Numbered from the stretch's first letter, positions 44,128-54,678 are shown. The stretch: DNA of 64,000 bases from Actinomycetota bacterium (GCA_018268465.1 JAFDWN010000026.1:1-64000), one strand, 5' to 3'. The notes: generated by a model not told the origin, from the letters alone. Numbers and translations: made by a program.

Positions 44128-45857
44128 CGAGATGCGCTCCTTGCCGTCTGGTCGGTGTCGTGTTCGATGAGGTAGTCCATCCGGACCCCCTCGGTTGCGT
44201 CGCGACTGAGCACGATCGCCTTTTTCCAGACACTGTCGTCGGTGTCGGGGTAGTCCAGGCGCCGATGCGCGGCTCCGGAGCGGCTTTCGGTGCGGTGCAA
44301 CGCCGCCCGCGTCATGATCTCCGCCGCCTGGCGGATGTTCTTGGCTTCGAGGGTGCGCATCAACGTGTGGAACGAGTCGGCACTCAGGTCGCCCTCGCGT
44401 GCGGCGATGTCCTGCAGCAACGCCAGCCCGTGGCGCATTCCCCGGTCGGTGCGGCGCATTCCGACGAAATCGGTCACGATGTGGCGAACGTCCTCCTCGA
44501 AGGCCTTCCAGCTTTCGCCCGCCTCGGTGCGCAGTGGTTCTTCCATCCGGGCCACCGCTTCGGTGACCGAGGCCGGATCGACGGCCACGTCGTCGGTCAC
44601 CGCGGCCCGTTCGACGGCCCCGCGGCCCGCGATGGCCCCCATTGCCGCCGCCGCGGAGATACCGCCGCTGACCATCGAGCAGTCACCGCCGGCGAAGAGC
44701 CCGGTGATGCTCGTCTCACCCGACGTGTCGACCACCAGGCCGCTGCCGCGGAAGTACGAACCGCCACGGCGGATGGACATCTCGGACAGACCGATGGGCA
44801 GCAGTTCCTTGCGGATGTCCAGGTTGCGCTGACGGAAGTACCCGGGCAGCGTGTAGCGGTCGACGCCGAGCGTGCGGACGAAGTCGTCCAGCGTGTGCGC
44901 CGGCAGATGGCGGATGTCGACGTAGATCGGCTCGTTGCCCGCCAGCACCTCTTCGATGACACCGTTGACCAGGATCGTGCGGCGGGCCTTCTCCCCCTTG
45001 GGGTCGTATTTGAACATGAAGCGTTCACCATGCCGGTTGATGAAGTATGCGCCCTGGCCGGCATACGAATTCGTGCCCTGAGTGGAGAATCCCAACGGTG
45101 TGAGGGTGGCCTCCACCAACTCCATGTTGACCAGCTGCGCCCCACTGCGGAAAGCCATGGCATGCCCGTCGCCCGTGTTGTACGGGAAATGCCAACTGTC
45201 GAAAGGCATTCCGGAGATGTTGCGGGAGATCCGGTTGATGTCGCCGGTGGCGACCACGACGGACTTCGCGCGGATCAGGAAGCGTTCGCCGGTGCGGCAG
45301 CTGAAACCGACCGCACCGGCCACCCGGTTACCGGTGACGTCCATGACGAGATCGGTGATCATGGTGCGGGGCAGGAACTTTGCGCCGTGACCGACGGTAT
45401 AGCGGCCGAGCCGGTATTTGAACCTGCTGCCGTCGAAGTTGAGGTGATACTCGCCGGGCAGCCCGAAGGCGCGGGTACGGAAGTAGTCGCCGGTGGCAGG
45501 ATCGGTGAAGTCGATGCCGATGTCGACCAGCCGCTGGAACACCCGGGGAAGTTCGTGGACGGCGCGTTCGGCGACGTCGAGGTCGCTCAGTCCGTCGGTG
45601 AGCCCGGGGACGAACATCATCAGATGTTCTGGGGTGTCCCACTCCTCACCGCCGTTGAGCGGGGTCATGAACTGATCGACACCGCCCGCGACACTGCCCG
45701 CCCGTTCCAGGAATCTCGCCTTGTCGGCGACGAGGACGCCGGCACCCGCATCCCGCGCCTGGATCGCGGCCAGGCAGCCGGCGACTCCGCCGCCGACGAT
45801 CAAGACGTCGGTCTCCACCTGTGTCAGCACATCCTGGGGCCATCTCAAGGGGTCCAT
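44124..45857 (-). CDS. AprA/fumarate-reductase-type flavoprotein (577 aa)
   Basis: FAD-binding protein of the succinate dehydrogenase/fumarate reductase/AprA superfamily: dinucleotide motif VLIVGGGVAGCLAA at residues 17-30, capping domain, and a GGDCSMVSGGISAAAAMGAIAG FAD segment (broken here as GGDCSMVSGG then a helix). The C-terminal helical domain has MRRTDRGMRHGL. ATG at 45857 has GGAGG upstream. The AprB-like partner suggests an AprBA-type reaction (sulfite with AMP) or another two-electron oxidation. The assignment to sulfite is inferred from cluster context; fumarate- or acyl-oxidation is an alternative. Confidence 0.7.
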   Translation of the reverse strand: MDPLRWPQDVLTQVETDVLIVGGGVAGCLAAIQARDAGAGVLVADKARFLERAGSVAGGVDQFMTPLNGGEEWDTPEHLMMFVPGLTDGLSDLDVAERAVHELPRVFQRLVDIGIDFTDPATGDYFRTRAFGLPGEYHLNFDGSRFKYRLGRYTVGHGAKFLPRTMITDLVMDVTGNRVAGAVGFSCRTGERFLIRAKSVVVATGDINRISRNISGMPFDSWHFPYNTGDGHAMAFRSGAQLVNMELVEATLTPLGFSTQGTNSYAGQGAYFINRHGERFMFKYDPKGEKARRTILVNGVIEEVLAGNEPIYVDIRHLPAHTLDDFVRTLGVDRYTLPGYFRQRNLDIRKELLPIGLSEMSIRRGGSYFRGSGLVVDTSGETSITGLFAGGDCSMVSGGISAAAAMGAIAGRGAVERAAVTDDVAVDPASVTEAVARMEEPLRTEAGESWKAFEEDVRHIVTDFVGMRRTDRGMRHGLALLQDIAAREGDLSADSFHTLMRTLEAKNIRQAAEIMTRAALHRTESRSGAAHRRLDYPDTDDSVWKKAIVLSRDATEGVRMDYLIEHDTDQTARSASR

Positions 45858-45894
45858 CCGGCCTCCGCACTCGTCCGTCGTGTCCGAACAATAA

Positions 45895-45908
45895 TGCAAA
45901 CGTATGCA
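45895..45908. promoter_or_regulatory. LacI-type operator TGCAAACGTATGCA (site A)
   Basis: Near-perfect palindrome 37 bases upstream of the flavoprotein start. One of five CAAACGTNTG-type sites in this insert. Confidence 0.75.
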
Positions 45909-45986
45909 CGAATAGTAGGTAGCAAGCTCACATCGTGTCAAGACATAGCTGTGCAAACGACCGGAGCGGGACCGGTCCGGTGACCC

Positions 45987-47021
45987 TCAGATGGCCCGCG
46001 TCGAGGCGCGGACCTGCAACTTCGTCGGAAGCAGCAGACTCGCCGGCCGCGCATCGGGATCGTCGAGCAGATCGAGCATCAAACGTGCTGTCTGCCTGCC
46101 GATGTCGTACTTGGGCACGTGGATACTCGTGAGTGGCGGATTGAACTCGTCGCACCAGCGTGACCCGTTGTAGCCGACGACGGACACATCGTCGGGCACG
46201 TGCAGCCCCCGCGCACGCAAGGCGCGGTAGCAACCGAGTGCGATCATGTCGCTGGCGGCGACGATCGCGGTGAAATCCGTTCCCCGAGCTAGTAGTTCGG
46301 CGGTCGCCTCGGCGCCGTACTCCTTGGTGAACCACGGCGCGAAGACCAACAGGTCCTGATCGACCGTCAGCCCGAGGCTCTGCATCCACGCCAGGAAGTA
46401 CTGATAGCGGTTGAACCCCGTCGACGCCGCCATCGCGGCCCCGACGAAGGCGATCCGCCGATGACCCAACTCGACGAGGTGTTTGACGGCCAGCCCCACG
46501 CCCTGGTGATCGTCACCGGCCACGGTCGGCATCGGGGAATCGTCGACGGTCCGGTTCACCAGGACCACCGGCAGGCGCGAATTCACCAGCGTGTCGATGA
46601 ACTGATAGCTGCGCCGGGCGGTCGCCAACACCAGCCCGTCGACCCTGCGCTGCATGAACACGTCGATCAGGTGCTGCTCGCGATCGAGGTCCTGGTCGGT
46701 GTTGCCCAGGATCATCACGTACCCACGGTCCTGCAGGCCGTCCTCGATGCCGCGCACGATCGGCGGGAACAGCGGGTTGCCCAGATCGGGGACGAGCATG
46801 CCCACCGTCATCGACTTCTGGTCCTTCAGACCACGCGCGAAGGGATTCGCCCGGTACCCGAGCGCCTCGGCCGTGGCCAGCACCCGTTTGAGCGTCTCGG
46901 GCTTGACCTTGCCGCGGGTCTCGGGCCGAAGCGCCCGCGAGACCGTGGAGATGTCGAGTTGGGCGGCGCTGGCCACCTCGCGGATCGTGGGTGGGCGCGG
47001 TCGTCCATCAGAGCTCGCCAC
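45987..47021 (-). CDS. LacI-family regulator of the second insert
   Basis: A 344 aa LacI/GalR regulator: helix-turn-helix at about 12-35 (TIREVASAAQLDISTVSRAL), hinge, then periplasmic-binding-like effector domain (VGMLVPDLGNPLFPPIVRGIE). I chose GTG at 47021, which has AGGGAGGG seven bases upstream, over the GTG at 47051. LacI proteins with SRAL-type recognition helices bind palindromes with a central CG; CAAACGTNTG at five promoters around this gene fits. The effector is likely a pathway intermediate. Confidence 0.9.
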   Translation of the reverse strand: MASSDGRPRPPTIREVASAAQLDISTVSRALRPETRGKVKPETLKRVLATAEALGYRANPFARGLKDQKSMTVGMLVPDLGNPLFPPIVRGIEDGLQDRGYVMILGNTDQDLDREQHLIDVFMQRRVDGLVLATARRSYQFIDTLVNSRLPVVLVNRTVDDSPMPTVAGDDHQGVGLAVKHLVELGHRRIAFVGAAMAASTGFNRYQYFLAWMQSLGLTVDQDLLVFAPWFTKEYGAEATAELLARGTDFTAIVAASDMIALGCYRALRARGLHVPDDVSVVGYNGSRWCDEFNPPLTSIHVPKYDIGRQTARLMLDLLDDPDARPASLLLPTKLQVRASTRAI

Positions 47022-47092
47022 GGCGCCGCCCTCCCTCCCGTCAACTGCCACCCCGCCCGGAGTCTAGGGCACGGTCTGATGCAATCGCTTGG

Positions 47093-48283
47093 TTAGCCAT
47101 GGTCCATCGGAACCGACCGCGCGGTGACCGCCGCGCTCAGCAGCGCACCCGCGGTCAGCCAGAGCACGCCGGCCGCGCCGAGTCCGGTCGCCACCGACCC
47201 GACGCCGGCCGGGATGAGCACCTGCCCGAACCTGTTGACGACCAGCCGCAGTGACATCACCCGCCCACGCAGCCCCGGAGGCGCGATCTCGGCCAGCCAC
47301 GAGAGGGTCAGCGGCTGGCACACGCCGAGGCCGAAACCCATCACCACCATCGCGGCGAACAACACGCCGACCGGCACCGGGAACGGCACGACGGCCGTCG
47401 CGAGGGCCGACGCGGCGATGGCGGCGACGAGAAACACCCGCCGCCCCAGCAACGCCGACAACCGGCCGAGGAACAGCCGCGATGCCATCGACGCCAGCGC
47501 CCGTACCGTCAGGAGTCCCCCGACCACGCCGACGGTCAGGCCGTGCTCGGCGCCGAGCGCGGGCAGATATACCAGGGTGATGTCCATCGAGGACAGCACG
47601 ACGGCGCTGACCAGCAACGCCTTGCGCAGGCCGGGGGTGCGCAGGAGCGAGGCGACGCGGTGCTCGCGCGCCTTGACCACCCGCCCCGGCGCGGAGGTGG
47701 CGCGGGCGAACAATGTCACCGCCACCAGCGCCGCGGCCAAACCCAGCCCCGCCAGGAACGCCGCCCCGGCGTCGGGCAGCGCCCCGGTCGGCCCGAACAG
47801 GGTGAGCAGCCCGGGTCCAGCCGCCTGCCCCAGCGCACCGATGAACGTGTAATACCCGTAGGCGCCGTCGAGTCGCGCGTTGGGTATCAGGTTCGCCACC
47901 ATCGCGTGCTGGGCCACGGTGCACAGCAGGTGCCCGGCGCCGAGCACGATCATGGCGACCACGATTCCGGCGAAACTGTCCGCCAGCACGACGAAAAGTA
48001 CTGCCGACCCGCATACGATCGCCGCGCCGGCGATGAGCACCCGGTGCTCGCCGTAGCGGTCGGCGGCGTCACCCGCCGGCAGCGCGACCACCAGCGGGAC
48101 GAGGGCGAAACTTGCCGCGAGCACACCCAGCCAGGCCGACGAGGTGTGCAGCTCGATCGCCCGGTACGACGCGGTGGGCCGCAGCAGGAACGTCACGGCC
48201 TGGAACAACAGCGTGTGCACGCACAGGATGACGAACTGGGGGCCGCCGGGAACACGGTGCAGCCAGGACAACCGGTTGGTCAC
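47093..48283 (-). CDS. MFS transporter (396 aa)
   Basis: Twelve-segment major facilitator protein with GDAADRYGEHRVL between segments 2 and 3 and GRLSALLGRRVFL in the central loop. GTG at 48283 overlaps the amidohydrolase stop. It may import the substrate or export sulfite/other product; substrate specificity cannot be read. Confidence 0.88.
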   Translation of the reverse strand: MTNRLSWLHRVPGGPQFVILCVHTLLFQAVTFLLRPTASYRAIELHTSSAWLGVLAASFALVPLVVALPAGDAADRYGEHRVLIAGAAIVCGSAVLFVVLADSFAGIVVAMIVLGAGHLLCTVAQHAMVANLIPNARLDGAYGYYTFIGALGQAAGPGLLTLFGPTGALPDAGAAFLAGLGLAAALVAVTLFARATSAPGRVVKAREHRVASLLRTPGLRKALLVSAVVLSSMDITLVYLPALGAEHGLTVGVVGGLLTVRALASMASRLFLGRLSALLGRRVFLVAAIAASALATAVVPFPVPVGVLFAAMVVMGFGLGVCQPLTLSWLAEIAPPGLRGRVMSLRLVVNRFGQVLIPAGVGSVATGLGAAGVLWLTAGALLSAAVTARSVPMDHG

Positions 48284-49302
48284 AGCCCTGCTTCGGAGCG
48301 CCCGCGAAGGCTCGAACCGAGGAGTTCCGCGGCGTTGCCGGCGATGATCTTGTCCACCGTGTCCGCGTCCAGTCCGGGTGTTGCGCGCACCGTTGCCACG
48401 GGCGCGGGCTCACCCATCTCGAACGGATAGTCGCTGCCCAGCACCACCCGGTCGGCCCCGACGATGCGGACCAGGAATTCGCGGGCGGGGTCCGAGTGGA
48501 CCACGGTGTCGAAGTACATGGTGCGCAACCACTCGCTCGGTGCGACGGTGAGGTTGGTGGCGGCACCGCGAACGTCGTTGCGGAACGCGTGGTCCCAGCG
48601 GCCCACCTGGTACGGCGCGAAACCGCCGCCGTGCACGACGCACAGCCGCAGCAGACGGTGGCGCTCGAGCACTCCCCCGAAGATCAGATTCCCTATTGCC
48701 ACGGTGGATTCCGCCGGATTGCCCACCACGTTGCCGAGAAAGTGCCGGTTGACGTCACGGCCGGCGAGTGAGTCCAGGGGGTGCACCAACAGCACGCAGC
48801 CCAGCTCCTCGGCGGCGTGCCACAGCGGCGCGAACGCCGGATCGTCGAGGTCGTGCCCGGCGGGTCGCGTCGCGACCTCCGCGCCCACCATGCCCAGCGT
48901 GCCCACGCAGTACCGGAGTTCGATGGCCGCGGCCACCGGGTCGCAGGCCGGCAGGTTGGCCAGGGCCAGGAACCGGTCAGGGTGGTCGGCCACGACGGCC
49001 GCGGCGGCTTCGTTGTAGACCCGGGCAAACGTCGGGGCGGCGGCTACCGACAACCGGCACGCCGACAGACTCATCCACGGCGAGAGCACCTGCACGTCGA
49101 CACCGTCGCGGTCCATGGCCTGCAACCGGGAATCGAGATCGATGAGATTGCCGGACAAGGCTATCGGCGCGCGGGAACCCACCGCGACGCGATACCGGTC
49201 ACCGTCGGTGGCGATGGTGACACCCAGGCGCGCGCCATGTTGGGCGAGCTCGCCCAGCAACGTTCGCGGAACGCAGTGGGCGTGGAGGTCGATGGTCCGC
49301 AT
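48280..49302 (-). CDS. Amidohydrolase family 2 (ACMSD-like) protein
   Basis: A 340 aa metal-dependent hydrolase/decarboxylase: HxH in DLHAHCVP (residues 5-12), a mid His in LLVHPLDS, VVHGGGFAPYQ and a late Asp in VLGSDYPFEMG. The set fits the ACMSD-type amidohydrolase superfamily. ATG at 49302 is divergent from the dehydrogenase operon, with operator site B between. It may hydrolyse or decarboxylate an upstream substrate. Confidence 0.88.
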   Translation of the reverse strand: MRTIDLHAHCVPRTLLGELAQHGARLGVTIATDGDRYRVAVGSRAPIALSGNLIDLDSRLQAMDRDGVDVQVLSPWMSLSACRLSVAAAPTFARVYNEAAAAVVADHPDRFLALANLPACDPVAAAIELRYCVGTLGMVGAEVATRPAGHDLDDPAFAPLWHAAEELGCVLLVHPLDSLAGRDVNRHFLGNVVGNPAESTVAIGNLIFGGVLERHRLLRLCVVHGGGFAPYQVGRWDHAFRNDVRGAATNLTVAPSEWLRTMYFDTVVHSDPAREFLVRIVGADRVVLGSDYPFEMGEPAPVATVRATPGLDADTVDKIIAGNAAELLGSSLRGRSEAGL

Positions 49303-49354
49303 GGGTGCCTCCTGACTGGAAACTCTCATCAAAGTACTCGACACCCTTGACCCA

Positions 49355-49368
49355 TACAAACGTTTGGC
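49355..49368. promoter_or_regulatory. LacI-type operator TACAAACGTTTGGC (site B)
   Basis: Contains the perfect palindrome CAAACGTTTG (49357-49366), between the amidohydrolase and the dehydrogenase operon, placed to control both. Confidence 0.8.
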
Positions 49369-49406
49369 GTTAGTTTTTGAACCACATTCACGAAGGAGGC
49401 GCACGC

Positions 49407-50384
49407 GTGAGCGGACCGCTCGTTGCGATCCTGGGTACCCGCTACCGGGACTTCACGATCGAGGAGGAGATCCTGGCCCCGCTTGGCGCGGTTCTCGTGA
49501 GCGACCCGGGCGCGACCCCGGAAGCGATCGTCGCCGTTGCCAAGTCGGCGGATGTCATCCTGGCCGGATCGGCGCCCAAGTTCACCGATCCCGTCCTGCA
49601 CCGCCTGGACTGCGTCGGTGTCGTCCGGTACGGGGTCGGCACCGACTCGATCGACCTCGACGCCGCGCGCCGGCACGGTATCGCGGTGGCAAGGGTGTCC
49701 GATTACGGCACCGAGGCCGTCGCGTTCCACGCCGTCGCCACCGCGATGGCGCTGGTGCGGCGGCTGCCCGAAGCGGACCGCAGCATCCGCCGCGGCCAGT
49801 GGGGTTTCGCCGACCTGCGTCCGCTTCATGTCCCCAGCGAGATGACGGCCGGTGTCGTCGGCTACGGCAGGATCGGCAGGCAGGCCGCCGGGTACCTCAC
49901 GGGTTTGGGGTTCGCGGTATGCGCCCATGACGAATACGTCGACATCCCCGCCGGATCGGCGGTCCGGCAGGTCGGGCTCGACCAGCTGCTCACCGAGAGT
50001 GATGTGGTGCTGTTGCACGCACCGGGAAATCAGGACGGCACACCGCTTCTGGACCGCGCCGCACTCGCCCTGATGCGCCCCGGGAGCATCCTGGTGAACA
50101 CCGCCAGGGGGTCGCTGGTCGACCTGGACGCCCTCGTCGATGCGCTGCGCGAAGGCCGTCCCGCACACGCCGCACTGGATGTGTACCCGCACGAACCCGT
50201 CGACGTGGCGGTGTTCGCCGGCGTGCAGGACCGGCTCCTGCTGACACCGCACATGGCCTGGTACACCGAGGAATCCGAAGCCGACATGCGCCGCAAGGCC
50301 GCGGCGGAGGCGGCCAGGCTGCTCACCGGGGAGCCCCTGCGGGATCCCGTCGTCGAACCCACACCACGGAGGGCCACGTCGTGA
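49407..50384 (+). CDS. D-2-hydroxyacid dehydrogenase (candidate sulfolactate dehydrogenase, SlcC-like role)
   Basis: A 325 aa NAD-dependent dehydrogenase: Rossmann motif VVGYGRIGRQAAG, catalytic Arg in NTARGSLVD, Glu in VYPHEP and His in LTPHMAW. GTG at 49407 follows GAAGGAGG. SlcC, the (S)-sulfolactate dehydrogenase of Chromohalobacter, belongs to this family, and SuyAB- and ComC-like genes occur in the same regulon. A phosphoglycerate- or lactate-dehydrogenase role remains possible. Confidence 0.8.
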   Translation: MSGPLVAILGTRYRDFTIEEEILAPLGAVLVSDPGATPEAIVAVAKSADVILAGSAPKFTDPVLHRLDCVGVVRYGVGTDSIDLDAARRHGIAVARVSDYGTEAVAFHAVATAMALVRRLPEADRSIRRGQWGFADLRPLHVPSEMTAGVVGYGRIGRQAAGYLTGLGFAVCAHDEYVDIPAGSAVRQVGLDQLLTESDVVLLHAPGNQDGTPLLDRAALALMRPGSILVNTARGSLVDLDALVDALREGRPAHAALDVYPHEPVDVAVFAGVQDRLLLTPHMAWYTEESEADMRRKAAAEAARLLTGEPLRDPVVEPTPRRATS

Positions 50385-51163
50385 CCAACAACCTCGCAAG
50401 GATGACCAGCCCCGAAGCGGCGGCGGCCATGGCCCGATCACGGACCGTCGTGTTGCCGATCGGCAGCATCGAACAGCACGGACCCCATCTTCCCAACGGG
50501 ACGGACACGATGGCGGCCGAATTGGTCGCCGAGGAGGTCGCCGCCCGCCTCGACGCGATCTACACACCGTTCTGCCCGTACGGTGTGACGCCGATCCACG
50601 CCGGCCATCCCGGTTCGGTGACGCTGCGCCGCGAAACCTTCGAGGCCGTACTCCAGGACGTGTGCACCGAGCTCATCCGGGCCGGCGCCCAGACCGTAAT
50701 CCTCGTGAACTGGCACGAAGGCAACATCGCGTCGATGAACGCGGTCGCCACCGATCTGCAGGACCGCTACGACGTCACATTCGTTGCGGCTCAGGCGTGT
50801 TACACCGCGCAGCGGCTCTACCGCCCAGAGGGTGGGGAGCTCACTCACGGCGGCGGCATCGAGACCCTTGCCGTACTCGCCTACGACGAGACGCTGGTGC
50901 AGATCGACCGTGTCGGTGAGCCGACCCGGCCCGCAGGCGCTTTCGAGATGGACGAGATGCGACGGTCCCCGGAGGTGTACGGCTACATCACCGATGTCAC
51001 CGAGCTGGCCGACGACGGCTGGTACGGCAACCCGCACTGGGCGGACATCGATCGTTCCAAGGATTTCACGCACGTGGTCGCGAGCGGTGTGCTCGCCGGC
51101 ATCGAAGTAGTGATGAACGCGCGTCGCATCCGCGCCGCCAACCTAGCGAAGGAGACGAAATGA
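50381..51163 (+). CDS. Creatininase-family amidohydrolase
   Basis: A 260 aa member of the creatininase (PF02633) family: metal ligands in GSIEQHGPHLP (Glu, His), an Asp in NGTDTM, NWHEGN (His) and a later Glu in GGGIETL. Family members open lactams or cleave 3-keto-inosose-like rings. GTG overlaps the upstream stop. With the adjacent Gfo/Idh enzyme it suggests oxidation followed by ring opening of a cyclic substrate. Confidence 0.85.
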   Translation: MTNNLARMTSPEAAAAMARSRTVVLPIGSIEQHGPHLPNGTDTMAAELVAEEVAARLDAIYTPFCPYGVTPIHAGHPGSVTLRRETFEAVLQDVCTELIRAGAQTVILVNWHEGNIASMNAVATDLQDRYDVTFVAAQACYTAQRLYRPEGGELTHGGGIETLAVLAYDETLVQIDRVGEPTRPAGAFEMDEMRRSPEVYGYITDVTELADDGWYGNPHWADIDRSKDFTHVVASGVLAGIEVVMNARRIRAANLAKETK

Positions 51164-52230
51164 CCGACGACAAGGTGAGGTTGGCCTCTGTTGGCCTCGG
51201 CAGGTGGGCACGGGTCCTCGCCAGGGGCGCGCAGCGCGGCGACACCGTGGAACTCTACAGCTGCTTCAGCCGTGACGCCGCCAAACGTGAAGCATTCCAA
51301 CAGGAATTCGGGATACCCAACACCGCAGCCAGCTACGCGGAGCTGCTTGCCGACCCGGCGGTGGAGGGGGTCATCGTCACCACCCCGAACGACACCCACA
51401 TGGATGTGATCATCCAGGCGCTGGAAGCCGGCAAGGCCGTCTACACCGACAAGCCGATCGCCCACACCCTCGAGGACGCCAACCGGATCCGGGCGTCGGT
51501 CCGCGACACCGGGGCCGTCTTCGCAGTCGGCCACAGCTCCCGGCGGTTGTCCGGGCACCGCGAGATGAAGCGCTGGATCGACGACGGGCGGCTCGGCGAC
51601 GTCTCGCTGGCCGAGGCCAACTTCTCCAACGAACGCGGCCTGGAGCTCACCCCGCAGACCTGGCGCTTCTATGCCGACAAGAGCCCGGGTGGGGCGTTCA
51701 TCCAGCTCGGCGTCCATCACGCCGACACGCTGCAGTTCCTGCTCGGACCGGTCAAGAAGGTAAGTGCCCACGCGCGCAAACTGTTCACCAAGGCGGAGGT
51801 CCCCGACGCCATCATGGCGATTCTCGAATTCGAGAACGGCGCGCTCGGCTACATCGGCACCGGTTGGGCCTCACCCGGCGTGTACTCGATGAACCTCCTT
51901 GGCACCAAAGCGAATCTGATGTACGACCTCGACTTCACACACTGGGACGAGTCTCATCTGGCCGATGATTGGTCGACATTGAAGTCTCAGTTCTACGGTG
52001 AATCGGTGCGCCAGGCGGTCGAACTTCCGCGCACCGACATGTTCCGTGAACAGCTCGAGGAGTTCGGCCTCGCCGCGCGTGGCCAGGCCACCGTCGAGGT
52101 CGGACCCGACGAGGCGGTCCGCGCGCTCGCCGTCGTCCGCGCCGTCATCGAATCGTCGAAACGCGACGGCGAAGCCGTCTCGGTCGACGAGGTCATCGCC
52201 GATGCGCAAGTGACGCCGGCAGTTTCGTGA
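51160..52230 (+). CDS. Gfo/Idh/MocA-family oxidoreductase
   Basis: A 356 aa NAD(P)-dependent enzyme: VGLGRWARVL near the N-terminus, the EKP-type motif as YTDKPIAH (Lys in place), HxxD-like GVHHADTLQF. It acts on sugars, inositols or similar polyols. ATGA overlap with the creatininase gene. Confidence 0.88.
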   Translation: MTDDKVRLASVGLGRWARVLARGAQRGDTVELYSCFSRDAAKREAFQQEFGIPNTAASYAELLADPAVEGVIVTTPNDTHMDVIIQALEAGKAVYTDKPIAHTLEDANRIRASVRDTGAVFAVGHSSRRLSGHREMKRWIDDGRLGDVSLAEANFSNERGLELTPQTWRFYADKSPGGAFIQLGVHHADTLQFLLGPVKKVSAHARKLFTKAEVPDAIMAILEFENGALGYIGTGWASPGVYSMNLLGTKANLMYDLDFTHWDESHLADDWSTLKSQFYGESVRQAVELPRTDMFREQLEEFGLAARGQATVEVGPDEAVRALAVVRAVIESSKRDGEAVSVDEVIADAQVTPAVS

Positions 52231-52328
52231 CACCCCTGATCTAACTGTCACCCGCCACAGCCTGGCCGTCCGCCGCTCGAAACCCGGCGGACGGCCAGGC
52301 TCCCGCCGTTTCGGAAGGGACCGCCGCA

Positions 52329-52694
52329 ATGCCCGTCATCCGCTACGACCAGCTGGGATTTCGCGACCTGCCCGGACGGCGGTCGGCCGACCCGGTGCCG
52401 CCGGAGTACGGGGCGAACTACAGCGTGCGGGTGGTCAGCGTCCCCCCGGGGCCGCGCAATCCCCACCGCCATCCCGCCAGCGACGAGGTGACCTATGTGG
52501 CATCCGGATTCGGCACGGCGTGGGAGGGCGAACAGGGAAGCCCGGTGGGACCGGGCGACCTTCTGGTGATCCCGCGCGGCGTGCCGCACGCCACCGTCGC
52601 CTACGGGGACACCGACCTCGTCCTGGTGTGCTTCTTCCCCGACGCAGAGCTGGCCGACAATCTCGAAGAACTCGCAGGACCCCTGCGCCGTTGA
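52329..52694 (+). CDS. Small cupin protein (121 aa)
   Basis: Single cupin: NPHRHPASDEVTYV (His-x-His and Glu metal motif) and a second motif GVPHATVAYGD. GAAGGGA precedes ATG at 52329. It ends the plus-strand operon. It might be an isomerase, lyase or dioxygenase for the intermediate. Confidence 0.88.
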   Translation: MPVIRYDQLGFRDLPGRRSADPVPPEYGANYSVRVVSVPPGPRNPHRHPASDEVTYVASGFGTAWEGEQGSPVGPGDLLVIPRGVPHATVAYGDTDLVLVCFFPDAELADNLEELAGPLRR

Positions 52695-52717
52695 ACCCGC
52701 GGGAGCCCGGGGCATCC

Positions 52718-53521
<804 letters not shown>

Positions 53522-53576
53522 CGTTTCCTCCCAGCTCCGCGGCACCGACGCCGCGGAGCCCGAATCGAATGGCGGA

Positions 53577-54602
53577 TCAGACGTTTCCGGGGTTGGGCGC
53601 CAAACCCAGCTTCTCTTGTGCCTCGGTGAGACAGCTGAAGTCGGTGTTCGCCTTCCAATCGAATCCCGCGGGGACGTTGCCGTTGTCGATCATCGCCTGA
53701 TTCCACTCCTCGAACGCCTCGAGCGAGGAACCACCGTCGAGGGCGAGCTGGTTGCTCATCTCGGCTGTCCACTCGTCGATTTCGTCCTCGCTCGGGTCGA
53801 GTCCCCGCTCGCGTACCATCGTCACGACCTCGTCCTGATTGGCGGTGTGGTTGGCGCCCTGGGAGACGAACTGCAGGGCCTCCACGCGGCCGAGCACGTA
53901 GTTGCAGACCTCCTCGCGGTGGTTGGCCATGGTCTCCGAGCGCACCACCCACGTCTCTTGCGGAACCTCCCGATATTCCTGGACGATCATCTGTCCGCCG
54001 TTGGCCTCCAGCGGGGCCAGGTGCCGGGGCTGGAGCACGGCGACGTCGATCTGCCCGGCGAGCAGCGCAGTCAGCCGGTCGTCGGATCCGCCCGAAATCG
54101 ACACGAACTCCATGTCATCGGGATTGACGCCGCGTTCTTCGAGCAGTGCCTTGGCCACCGCCACGTTGCGGTCACCGATCGGGCCGCCGCTGATCTTGAG
54201 ACCGGCGAGATTGTTCGGATCGACCCCTTCGCGCACCCCGAGCCACCACGCTTCCTTGCCCTTGATCACGCCGATGACGGTGAGCGGAACGCTGCCCTCC
54301 GCCATCGCCGCCCAGATGGCGTCGCTCTCACCCTGGGCCACCCAGACGTCACCGCCGATCAACGCGGCCATATACTCGTCGGAGGCGGTGACATCGGCCG
54401 GCTCGGTGAATCCGAGCTGCGGCCAATACTTTTCGTCGGCCACCATCCACGTCATCTGGTTCATGAAGTCGTCGTTGTCATACGACATCCTGACTTGGTC
54501 GTACTTCTCCCCGGCGCTGTCGCCACCGCCACCCCCGCAGGCCGACAGCGTCAGGCCGGCGGCCGCGAGCACCGAGATGAGTTTCATCGCATCCTTGTTC
54601 AC
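53577..54602 (-). CDS. ABC importer substrate-binding lipoprotein
   Basis: A 341 aa lipoprotein with lipobox LSAC (Cys22) and a nitrate/sulfonate/taurine-type binding fold. GTG at 54602 has GGAGGG eight bases upstream. Trp/Asp-rich segments near the start may form the ligand pocket. In this cluster it is a candidate sulfonate receptor. Confidence 0.88.
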   Translation of the reverse strand: MNKDAMKLISVLAAAGLTLSACGGGGGDSAGEKYDQVRMSYDNDDFMNQMTWMVADEKYWPQLGFTEPADVTASDEYMAALIGGDVWVAQGESDAIWAAMAEGSVPLTVIGVIKGKEAWWLGVREGVDPNNLAGLKISGGPIGDRNVAVAKALLEERGVNPDDMEFVSISGGSDDRLTALLAGQIDVAVLQPRHLAPLEANGGQMIVQEYREVPQETWVVRSETMANHREEVCNYVLGRVEALQFVSQGANHTANQDEVVTMVRERGLDPSEDEIDEWTAEMSNQLALDGGSSLEAFEEWNQAMIDNGNVPAGFDWKANTDFSCLTEAQEKLGLAPNPGNV

Positions 54603-54678
54603 TTCAAACCCTCCACGCTGAATGTTCGAATGTCCGATAAGCGACGCGCAATTCGCTCGTCGCGAAGTCCGGCGCGGC

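Noticed and set aside
43870-45983. Plus-strand frames opposite the flavoprotein and ferredoxins
   Set aside because: Antisense shadows; the minus strand has Cys motifs and overlapping start/stop signals.
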